This document shows positions 5,625 to 11,287 of a DNA stretch of 11,287 nt, piece by piece. The notes under the pieces were generated by a model, which did not search any database, was not told the DNA's origin, and saw nothing but the letters and a program-made list of their open reading frames with translations. The stretch's first letter is position 1. Each line of letters begins with the position of its first letter. The translations under genes and the position numbers were made by a program. The DNA lies in NCBI GenBank assembly GCA_023356515.1, contig JAKQYG010000087.1, positions 1-11,287 on the forward strand, written 5' to 3'. The stretch is from Trichodesmium sp. MAG_R04. GTDB lineage: Bacteria > Cyanobacteriota > Cyanobacteriia > Cyanobacteriales > Microcoleaceae.

Positions 5625-6211
5625 TTAGGGTTTGCTGATTAAATGTAAAAGCATTGACATATAACCCACATTCCGCACTTCTTAACATTAAATTGATAAG
5701 TTTTATTAATCTATCGCCCCGAATGCTATCCCTGAAAACCTTATAGCTATGAGCATCGGTTTTCACTGTCATGAAGAACTGTAACTTATTTTCTCATAAA
5801 AAATTAGTTATTAATATTATAGTAGTTACAAATAAGAACCAGCAGTAGAATAGGGGGAAGAATTAACTTTTTGGATTATGGCTTACAGCATACCAGAAGC
5901 AACACTGGATGACATTGTTAGACTGTACGGAACTTAATTGTAATGACTATAAGTTCTAGAAGGAAGGTTTTTCCTATGAGTCTATTTGAAAGTGTAAATA
6001 TACATAAAGATGTATGAATATCTGCGGAATATGGGATAAAGTTAACTTCTTTAATTTGTTGGCTCAAATTCTGATGATAATTCATGTATCCTTTTGTGCT
6101 ACATAATGAAGCACGAGATATGGGGCTAAACTTTCTAAAACTTTCACAACTGCTATAGAACTCTGTTCCGCTGCGCGATCGCAATTACTTTACTTAGCAA
6201 CCAACCTTTCT

Positions 6212-6243
6212 AGCCTCTTAAAAGAGGCTTTTTCTCTTTTTTT
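6212..6243 (+). terminator. Strong Rho-independent terminator, plus strand
   Basis: AGCCTCTT-AA-AAGAGGCT (6212-6229) is a perfect 8-bp stem followed by TTTTTCTCTTTTTTTAT. This is a textbook intrinsic terminator for plus-strand transcripts. There is no U-run on the minus strand side, so it does not serve the amylase gene. The nearest plus-strand gene upstream is cobK, whose stop is almost 590 bases away. It therefore ends either a long cobK 3' UTR or an unannotated transcript starting inside the 5625-6371 element. Confidence 0.75.
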
Positions 6244-6293
6244 ATACTTTTTTTTCCGGTGTTTTTAATAATTTCAACTTTTAGTTGAATAAA

Positions 6294-6318
6294 TGATGAT
6301 AATCGAAAATTATCATCA
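6294..6318. repeat. 25-bp inverted repeat
   Basis: TGATGATAAT and ATTATCATCA are perfect 10-base inverted arms separated by CGAAA, followed on the plus strand by ATTTTTCTTG. Just before it is another stem (TTCAAC-TTTTA-GTTGAA, 6273-6289). On the minus strand these lie about 50-95 bases after the amylase stop and could act as 3' end stems or weak terminators for that gene. The arms look like Fur/Zur half-sites, but the 5-base spacing is wrong for a Zur box and the site is at gene 3' ends. Confidence 0.4.
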
Positions 6319-6367
6319 ATTTTTCTTGAATAACAAAGCAATCATTTTCAGACTTTTTCAGCAAGCC

Positions 6368-7834
6368 CTAACTAATATCAAAAATGTGATAACCCCATGC
6401 AGGTAAATCCAAATATAGACCTCGTGAAATTAACTTATCTCCTAAGCGATCATAACTAATATCACTCATTAAATCTTGCAGTCGATACTTTTCACCTCTG
6501 AGACTCTCAAATGGTAAAAGAGTGTAACATTGCCCTTGTTCAGAAGCATAGTTAACAGTTATCAACAACAGTCGCTCATCTTTTCCTTCCCAGGCAAAAG
6601 CAATAAAATTATTCCATGTTAAATTTCCTTCCCATGCAGGTACACATTGAAGTAATTGCCAATTTCCCTCTCGGACAATATCCAGAGCCAAACAATCTAA
6701 TAATTGATGGTAGAATCTCTCTAGGTTGGTAACAGTAGCTTGTTGAGGAGCATAACATAAGTGCATTGAAATTTTCTGAGACCAACCTTGTAACTGACCT
6801 TGATGGAAAAAACGCAAACCAGGGGTAAAATAAGTCAAAATAGCAGCAGCTTGATGAACTCTTGATGGGAAAGCTGCATTTGCTCTAAGCTCATCGTGAT
6901 TTTCTATAAACCGTGCCAATTTACTTTGAAAGTTAATATCAGCATAAAGATGTTCTCTAACTGGGGTTGCCTGTTGTTCCCGGAGTCGATCATATAAGCG
7001 TTTGTCATAAGTGTAGTCAAATCCTAACTGTTGCAGTTCCCACTCTAAATTCCAATACACTTCTGCTATAAAAAGAAAATCTGGATATTGCTGTTTAACT
7101 TGGGCAATAGCATCAGACCAAAACGGTTGTATTGGAACGCCCCAAGTCTGCTCAAAAATATCTGGCAGTATTAGCATTGCCATATCACAGCGAACGCCAT
7201 CACACAACTGGGCAATATTGAGTAACTGTGCTAACATCGCTTTTTGTAATTTGGGGTTGCCGTAGTTCAGTTGTAAAGTATCAGGCCAACCAGGAAAATA
7301 AGGATCTCTTCCATGAGCAAATATCTGGCTACCTGCTGACAATTGTACTTCTATATAGTTGTGGGGTTCTCGTTCGATATCATCTTGGGTTCCCTGAATA
7401 TAAAAGTCAGGATTTGCTTGTACCCAAGAATAGTCAAGGGCAGTTTGGTTGGGGACAAAATCTAGTAGAAGTTTTAGTCCCCGTTGATGGAGGCGATCGC
7501 ACAACCTCAACATAGCTGAACTATTACCTAGATTTTGATGGATTTGATAAGCAGTTATAGCAAAACAGGACCCACAAATATAGTCTTCTTGGAAGTCATC
7601 ACCAAAAAGTTCTATCGCTTCCTTTCGCCAACCAGGATTTCTGCGAGAGATATCTTGCCCCATTATTCCTGTTTGCCAAACTCCTAAAAAGTACACCCAA
7701 TCAAATCCTGTCTTTGCTATTTTATCTAGTTCATAATCAGGAATATCATCTAAGGTAGCACGATAACCCAACTCTTGAGATAATTTGTTTAGCCAAACAC
7801 GGGTATTTATTTGATATAGGGAAGGATTAATCAT
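6368..7834 (-). CDS. GH13 alpha-amylase family glycoside hydrolase/transferase
   Basis: A cytoplasmic TIM-barrel enzyme of the alpha-amylase superfamily acting on alpha-glucosidic bonds; the exact substrate is not readable. Numbering from a GTG at 7861, the conserved regions are: I DFVPNQ (134-139), II GVRCDMAM (222-229, nucleophile Asp226), III IAEVYW (265-270, acid/base Glu267) and IV ENHDE (320-324, stabiliser Asp323). A small C-terminal beta domain follows (about 400-497). Region I has Gln139 where the family normally has the subsite -1 His; the rest of the active site is intact. I prefer the ATG at 7834 (MINPSLYQINTRVWL) because conserved sequence begins there. GTG 7861 adds nine poorly conserved residues and has no ribosome site; GGAG lies 14 bases before the ATG. 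There is no signal peptide. The stop codon TAG falls within the tip of the 5625-6371 element. hisIE is 271 bases upstream on the same strand. Confidence 0.87.
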   Translation of the reverse strand: MINPSLYQINTRVWLNKLSQELGYRATLDDIPDYELDKIAKTGFDWVYFLGVWQTGIMGQDISRRNPGWRKEAIELFGDDFQEDYICGSCFAITAYQIHQNLGNSSAMLRLCDRLHQRGLKLLLDFVPNQTALDYSWVQANPDFYIQGTQDDIEREPHNYIEVQLSAGSQIFAHGRDPYFPGWPDTLQLNYGNPKLQKAMLAQLLNIAQLCDGVRCDMAMLILPDIFEQTWGVPIQPFWSDAIAQVKQQYPDFLFIAEVYWNLEWELQQLGFDYTYDKRLYDRLREQQATPVREHLYADINFQSKLARFIENHDELRANAAFPSRVHQAAAILTYFTPGLRFFHQGQLQGWSQKISMHLCYAPQQATVTNLERFYHQLLDCLALDIVREGNWQLLQCVPAWEGNLTWNNFIAFAWEGKDERLLLITVNYASEQGQCYTLLPFESLRGEKYRLQDLMSDISYDRLGDKLISRGLYLDLPAWGYHIFDIS

Positions 7835-8131
7835 ATAAGCAATATTATCTCCAGTTGACACAACAACATTATTAAAATAGGCATCTCCAAAAATTGGGAA
7901 AGTATTTCTGTCAGTTTACTTTAGCTTCTTTAATAATTGCCAAAAATTTTTGGTATTGAGATTTTATACTAAAATTAACGTTTCTATTCTTAGCCTAACT
8001 AAACCACATCTTGTTAGAGTTACTTTTTCATAATTACTATCTTTTAAGAACCTTTCTCTGACCAATCGAAATATTTTTACCAAGCTAATCGCATGTTCCG
8101 AAAATATTCTTTTCTTAGCTTTTTTCTTGTT

Positions 8132-8827
8132 TTATAGTTTTTTTGCGGTATCGTGGCTCTTTTTACTTTGAGAGTTTTGTGGCCTGCGTTCATCCAACTT
8201 TCGATACACATCCCGCAAATCAATATTATGGTGAGCTAGAGCAACTAAAGTGTGATAAAATAAGTCTGCCACTTCTGCCGCGATCGCCTCTTTCTCATCA
8301 TCTTTGCAAGCCATTACAACTTCTGCCGACTCTTCCCCGATTTTTTTGAGAATTTTATTATCTCCTCCAGCAAATAATTTGCAAGTATAGGAACCTTCCT
8401 GGGGATGGTCTCGGCGATCATTAATCACATCAAAAAGTTGAGACAACATATCTGCAGGTGGTTTCACAACCTCCCCATCCACCAGATGAAAACAACTCCT
8501 GTCCCCTTTATGACAAGCAATATCTCCAACCTGCTCCACTCCAACTAATAAAGTATCGTTATCACAGTCGTAGCGCATCCACTTAATATTTTGAAAATGA
8601 CCAGAAGTCGCCCCCTTATGCCAAAACTCTTGCCGAGAACGACTCCAAAACCAAGTTTGCTCAGTTTCAAGAGTTTTTTGTAATGATTCCTGGTTCATCC
8701 AAGCCATCATTAACACTGTACCATCCAGATAATCTTGAATAATAGCGGGTACAAGTCCCTGTTCATTGTAACAAACCTGCTCCACTGGAATTGATTGACT
8801 TAAACCTAATGTTTGAGAGATAGACAT
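8132..8827 (-). CDS. hisI: Bifunctional phosphoribosyl-AMP cyclohydrolase / phosphoribosyl-ATP pyrophosphatase (HisIE)
   Basis: A 231-residue fusion catalysing steps 2 and 3 of histidine synthesis: removal of pyrophosphate from PR-ATP, then ring opening of PR-AMP. The N-terminal HisI half (about 15-125) shows DGTVLMMAWMN (35-45), TWFWSRSR (58-65), LWHKG-like FWHKGATSG (68-76), the Mg/Zn motif YDCDND (86-91, Asp87/89/91 and Cys88) and ACHKGDRSCF (104-113) with zinc ligands Cys105 and Cys112. The C-terminal HisE half (about 127-215) shows KIGEESAEVVMACK (162-175) and EVADLFYHTLV (185-195), the acidic metal-binding residues of the MazG-like fold. Length fits the fused enzyme. The Lys-rich tail (after about 215) is variable in the family. 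The ATG at 8827 is the obvious start; no Shine-Dalgarno site. It stands alone, not in a his operon, as is usual in cyanobacteria. Confidence 0.95.
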   Translation of the reverse strand: MSISQTLGLSQSIPVEQVCYNEQGLVPAIIQDYLDGTVLMMAWMNQESLQKTLETEQTWFWSRSRQEFWHKGATSGHFQNIKWMRYDCDNDTLLVGVEQVGDIACHKGDRSCFHLVDGEVVKPPADMLSQLFDVINDRRDHPQEGSYTCKLFAGGDNKILKKIGEESAEVVMACKDDEKEAIAAEVADLFYHTLVALAHHNIDLRDVYRKLDERRPQNSQSKKSHDTAKKL

Positions 8828-9239
8828 AGTGTATGTAAAAAAAAATGTTTGTATACTCGGAGTTTAAGATATTTTATTAGTGCTTTCTAAATTTGTGAAG
8901 TATCTAGCAGCAGTGGGCTTAAATTTGTATTTTTTATACTAAATTTCTTACTTAAATTTTATATTTCTAAATATTATTAGTTGGAGCAAATACTTAATAA
9001 AATGGTAACTTCGGTTATGAAGAAAAGTTATTTTTGATAGTTGATAACTTTAGCAAGACCTTTAAGAATTCGTATTACACAACGTCCCTAATTATAGTAA
9101 AAACTTTTATGCACCCATATAGCTGTGATTGATAAGTCCTAATTTAGTGAAATTTCATTTTTATAATTCTATCACAAAACATATACATTGTCAAAAAAAA
9201 TGCTCAAACTTAGGCGGAAAAATAATTATAAGCATTTTT

Positions 9240-9259
9240 AATTGTTACTAGTGACAATT
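9240..9259. promoter_or_regulatory. 20-bp near-perfect palindrome, possible operator
   Basis: AATTGTTACTAGTGACAATT is symmetric about 9249/9250 with a single mismatched pair; the core ACTAGT is a perfect palindrome. It sits roughly 430 bases from the hisIE start and 460 from the hemL start, far for a promoter operator unless leaders are long. It is directly next to the AAAAATGCT/AGCATTTTT stem. Confidence 0.25.
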
Positions 9260-9383
9260 GCTAAAGAATAAGGGCTTTGAAGATTTTTTCAATTATAAAG
9301 GGACAAGTTTATTAATTTGGTGATAATATGAAATCCGTTCTGCTAAACTTACGAAAGCTTACTAAAACCGAAGTTTGAGCCTT

Positions 9384-9397
9384 GGAAGCAAGCTTCC
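9384..9397. repeat. Tight hairpin in the hemL upstream region
   Basis: GGAAGC-AA-GCTTCC is a perfect 6-bp stem with a two-base loop, about 325 bases upstream of the hemL start. The following bases (TACTTCCCTAAAG) have no U-run, so it is not an intrinsic terminator. It may be part of a leader structure or a small RNA. Confidence 0.25.
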
Positions 9398-9710
9398 TAC
9401 TTCCCTAAAGACCACTGCCCTATGGGTTGTAAACTATCTTTTCCAAAGGCTTAAAATCGGCGAAAACTCTACCTACTGATTTTTGTCAAACGTTTAAGAT
9501 GGACTATCTATCATGATAAATCTTGAAAAGAAATATGTTTAAGTATCTTTAAGGTAAGATTTAAGGTTCTATTTTTACCCCCATATTGGGATTGAAATAA
9601 GGAAAGTAAATTAAATTAAGACCGGAATTTATGGTTTTTGCTTGGGAAACCTCTTGAGCGTAATTAACTTTCTCCGGCCTTATTTTGTTTCCATTCCTAA
9701 AGACAAATTA

Positions 9711-9716
9711 AGGAGA
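9711..9716 (+). promoter_or_regulatory. Ribosome binding site that fixes the hemL start
   Basis: AGGAGA stands alone as a strong Shine-Dalgarno match, with seven bases between AGGAG and the TTG at 9723. It is the only good ribosome site among the genes in this window and decides that translation of hemL begins at the TTG, not at an upstream in-frame TTG (9642). Confidence 0.8.
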
Positions 9717-9722
9717 GTAAAA

Positions 9723-11021
9723 TTGGTAGTTACTACGCTAAATACCACTAAATCCGAAGAAATTTTTGCAGTAGCCCAAAAACTTATGCCTGGGGGAGTT
9801 AGTTCTCCGGTCAGAGCATTCAAATCTGTTGGTGGCCAACCAATTGTATTTGACAAAGTTAAGGGAGCTTACATTTGGGATGTCGATGGCAATAAGTATA
9901 TTGACTATGTTGGAACTTGGGGGCCTGCTATTTGTGGTCATGCTCACCCAGAAGTATTAAACGCTCTGAAAGAAGTTCTGGAAAAGGGCACAAGTTTTGG
10001 TGCCCCCTGCGCTTTAGAAAATACCTTGGCCGAAATGGTGATTGATGCTGTACCAAGCATCGAAATGGTCCGCTTTGTCAACTCTGGTACAGAAGCTTGT
10101 ATGGCTGTACTCCGTTTGATGCGAGCTTTTACAGGTAGAGATAAAGTAATTAAATTTGAGGGTTGTTATCATGGCCATGCTGATATGTTTCTCGTCAAAG
10201 CTGGCTCCGGTGTAGCAACTCTCGGTCTACCAGATTCTCCTGGAGTACCTAAGTCTGTGACTAGTAATACTTTAACTGCTCCTTACAATGATTTAGAGGG
10301 AGTTAAGCAACTATTTGCCGACAACCCTGGCCAAATTTCTGGCGTTATTCTCGAACCCGTGGTCGGCAACTCTGGATTTATTGCCCCAGATGCAGGTTTC
10401 TTGGAAGGGTTACGGATGATTACAGAAGAAAACGGTGCATTACTTGTGTTTGATGAAGTAATGACTGGCTTCCGTATTGCTTATGGTGGGGCTCAGGAAA
10501 AATTCCAAGTTACTCCAGATTTGACAACTTTAGGAAAAATTATTGGTGGTGGTCTACCTGTCGGAGCTTATGGTGGTCGTCAGGATATTATGTCGATGGT
10601 CGCTCCAGCAGGTCCAATGTATCAAGCAGGTACTCTTTCTGGTAATCCTTTGGCTATGACTGCTGGTATTAAAACTCTGGAATTACTTCAGAAACCAGGT
10701 ACTTATGAGCAGTTGAATCAAGTCACAAAAAGGCTTGCTGATGGATTATTAGATATTGCTAAAGAAACTGATCATGCTATTTGTGGTGGGCATATTAGTG
10801 CAATGTTTGGTATCTTTTTCCAAAAAGGACCAGTTCATAATTATGAATATGCAAAAAACTCTGATTTGAGCAAATTTAGCAAGTTCCACCGTGGAATGTT
10901 GGAGCGCGGAATTTATTTGGCTCCTTCTCAGTTTGAAGCAGGATTTACTTCTCTAGCCCATACAGAAGAGGATATTGACCAAACTTTAGCTGCGGCAAAA
11001 GAAGTTATATCCAGTCTTTAA
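9723..11021 (+). CDS. hemL: Glutamate-1-semialdehyde 2,1-aminomutase
   Basis: Converts glutamate-1-semialdehyde to 5-aminolevulinate, the last step of the C5 route feeding haem, chlorophyll, bilins and corrins; a PLP enzyme of the cytoplasm. From the TTG at 9723 the product is 432 residues, the usual length; the open frame extends 27 codons further up but that extension is not family-like. Landmarks in this numbering: SEEIFAVAQKLMPGGVSSPVRAF (11-33), GTWGPAICGHAHPEV (64-78), VNSGTEA (119-125), CYHGHAD (148-154), LVFDEVMTGFR (241-251; Asp244 contacts the PLP ring nitrogen) and TLGKIIGGGLPVGAYGG (269-285) with the PLP Schiff-base Lys272. The start is a rare TTG with a strong AGGAG seven bases upstream, which may set translation rate (inference). 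The gene is preceded by a long non-coding stretch and stands alone. Identity is secure. Confidence 0.97.
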   Translation: MVVTTLNTTKSEEIFAVAQKLMPGGVSSPVRAFKSVGGQPIVFDKVKGAYIWDVDGNKYIDYVGTWGPAICGHAHPEVLNALKEVLEKGTSFGAPCALENTLAEMVIDAVPSIEMVRFVNSGTEACMAVLRLMRAFTGRDKVIKFEGCYHGHADMFLVKAGSGVATLGLPDSPGVPKSVTSNTLTAPYNDLEGVKQLFADNPGQISGVILEPVVGNSGFIAPDAGFLEGLRMITEENGALLVFDEVMTGFRIAYGGAQEKFQVTPDLTTLGKIIGGGLPVGAYGGRQDIMSMVAPAGPMYQAGTLSGNPLAMTAGIKTLELLQKPGTYEQLNQVTKRLADGLLDIAKETDHAICGGHISAMFGIFFQKGPVHNYEYAKNSDLSKFSKFHRGMLERGIYLAPSQFEAGFTSLAHTEEDIDQTLAAAKEVISSL

Positions 11022-11068
11022 CATACTTTTTACATTGAGCTTACAAAGGCAAAGCGTGATTCTTCATT

Positions 11069-11082
11069 CCAGGAGACCCTGG
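11069..11082 (+). terminator. Weak hairpin after hemL, possible terminator
   Basis: CCAGG-AGAC-CCTGG forms a 5-bp GC-rich stem 48 bases after the hemL stop. A second stem, GTGAGG/CCTCAC, lies at 11091-11113. Neither is followed by a proper U-run, so intrinsic termination is doubtful. The remaining 3' tail to the window end shows only AT-rich sequence with the direct repeat AAGTTATCCCT (11156-11166 and 11195-11205) and the phrase ACCAAATCCGCC near 11240. Confidence 0.25.
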
Positions 11083-11287
11083 CCATATTTGTGAGGTAAG
11101 GTGATGTCCTCACTCTATGTTGATAGTAATCCTACTTACCCCCGTCTCCTCCTATAAGTTATCCCTAATAAGGAGCTTCTGAAAACTTCGTGAAAAGTTA
11201 TCCCTTCGCTAGATGGAGAATAGGGAGAGGACTTATACCAAATCCGCCTTAGTGAGAGGGTATTTTTTAAAGTTACAGCCTTTAACT

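Larger units (their letters stand above)
5625..6371. mobile_element. 747-bp relic with inverted ends filling the cobK-amylase gap
   Basis: TTAGGGTTTGCTGA (5625-5638) and TCAGCAAGCCCTAA (6358-6371) are 14-base inverted repeats with one mismatch. The similarity extends outward weakly (ATTAATTAGGG against ATTAGTTAGGG inverted). The left end continues into TTAAATGTAAAAGCATTGAC, shared with the solo copy at 4087. There is no transposase reading frame inside. An 88-codon minus frame (5918-6184) has no recognisable content, and a 19-residue plus frame at 5878-5937 is unexplained. The interior carries a strong terminator hairpin, a 25-bp inverted repeat, a HIP1 site at 6175 and the dispersed hairpin repeat at 5961-5980. 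No clear target duplication is visible. IS family is not assigned. Confidence 0.5.
8828..9722. other. Long non-coding region between divergent hisIE and hemL
   Basis: About 895 AT-rich bases with no gene I can support. It must hold the promoters for hisIE (minus) and hemL (plus). Structures seen: a 20-bp imperfect palindrome at 9240-9259; arms AAAAATGCT (9196-9204) and AGCATTTTT (9231-9239) with a 26-base loop; and a tight hairpin GGAAGC-AA-GCTTCC at 9384-9397. AACTTCGG (9006-9013) and its inverse CCGAAGTT (9368-9375) also occur. A nine-codon upstream frame (9631-9657, MVFAWETS) lies ahead of hemL. The less AT-rich, hairpin-containing stretch at about 9340-9480 differs in texture from its surroundings and could be a small RNA or repeat, but I cannot name it. 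Confidence 0.5.

Noticed and set aside
5918..6184. 88-codon minus-strand frame inside the 5625-6371 relic
   Set aside because: Peptide has no domain-like character and part of it is the dispersed hairpin repeat read as protein; no ribosome site.
11156..11205. Direct repeat AAGTTATCCCT twice after hemL
   Set aside because: Only two 11-base copies without further structure; could be chance in an AT-rich spacer.
1..11287. Search for CRISPR arrays, tRNA, rRNA, toxin-antitoxin or defence genes
   Set aside because: No regularly spaced direct repeats, no tRNA cloverleaf and no matching proteins were seen on either strand.

Overview
This is a piece of a cyanobacterial chromosome. Three observations support that. 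The palindrome GCGATCGC (HIP1) occurs six times, starting at 3799, 5133, 5426, 6175, 7493 and 8280; at the roughly 36% G+C this AT-rich sequence appears to have, far less than one copy is expected by chance. The genes are typical cyanobacterial housekeeping genes: hemL (the C5 route to tetrapyrroles), fused hisIE, precorrin-6A reductase and a PedR-like mini LuxR regulator. Coding density is low, about 56% by my count, and the gaps are full of decayed repeats. That style resembles large-genome filamentous genera such as Trichodesmium or Okeania, but the genus is a guess.

Layout. At 1-68 (minus) lies the start of a CYTH/triphosphate tunnel enzyme gene cut by the window edge. At 648-1169 (minus) is a DUF937-type protein with one C-terminal calcium-loop motif. 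An eroded IS200/IS605 copy (about 1464-1732) contains a recognisable scrap of tnpB. A PfkB-family sugar kinase (1834-2811, minus) diverges from the PedR-like regulator (3137-3400, plus). The last codons and stop of that regulator lie inside the right end of a second IS200/IS605 remnant. From 3577 to 4196 is a dense cluster of inverted-repeat elements: a 428-bp element with perfect 19-bp terminal repeats, a 90-bp palindromic element nested in it, and a 44-bp palindrome. A small hypothetical gene (4240-4530) and cobK/cbiJ (4872-5624) follow on the plus strand. A 747-bp element with inverted ends (5625-6371) fills the space between cobK and a convergent GH13 alpha-amylase-family gene. The amylase and hisIE (8132-8827) are both on the minus strand. 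A long non-coding stretch leads into hemL, whose real start is a TTG at 9723 behind a strong ribosome binding site.

How the genes relate. Two act in tetrapyrrole metabolism (hemL for the shared precursor, cobK for the corrin branch), but they are 4 kb apart with unrelated genes between and no shared control is visible. The sugar kinase and the amylase-family enzyme fit sucrose/fructose and glycogen-type carbohydrate handling. Nothing here forms a clear multi-gene operon; each gene is flanked by long repeat-bearing spacers. I found no defence system, biosynthetic cluster, CRISPR array, tRNA or rRNA, and no convincing new system. The most interesting signals are the mobile-element remnants that have become the 3' ends of genes, especially the IS200/IS605 right end (with an omega-RNA-like segment) fused to the regulator gene.
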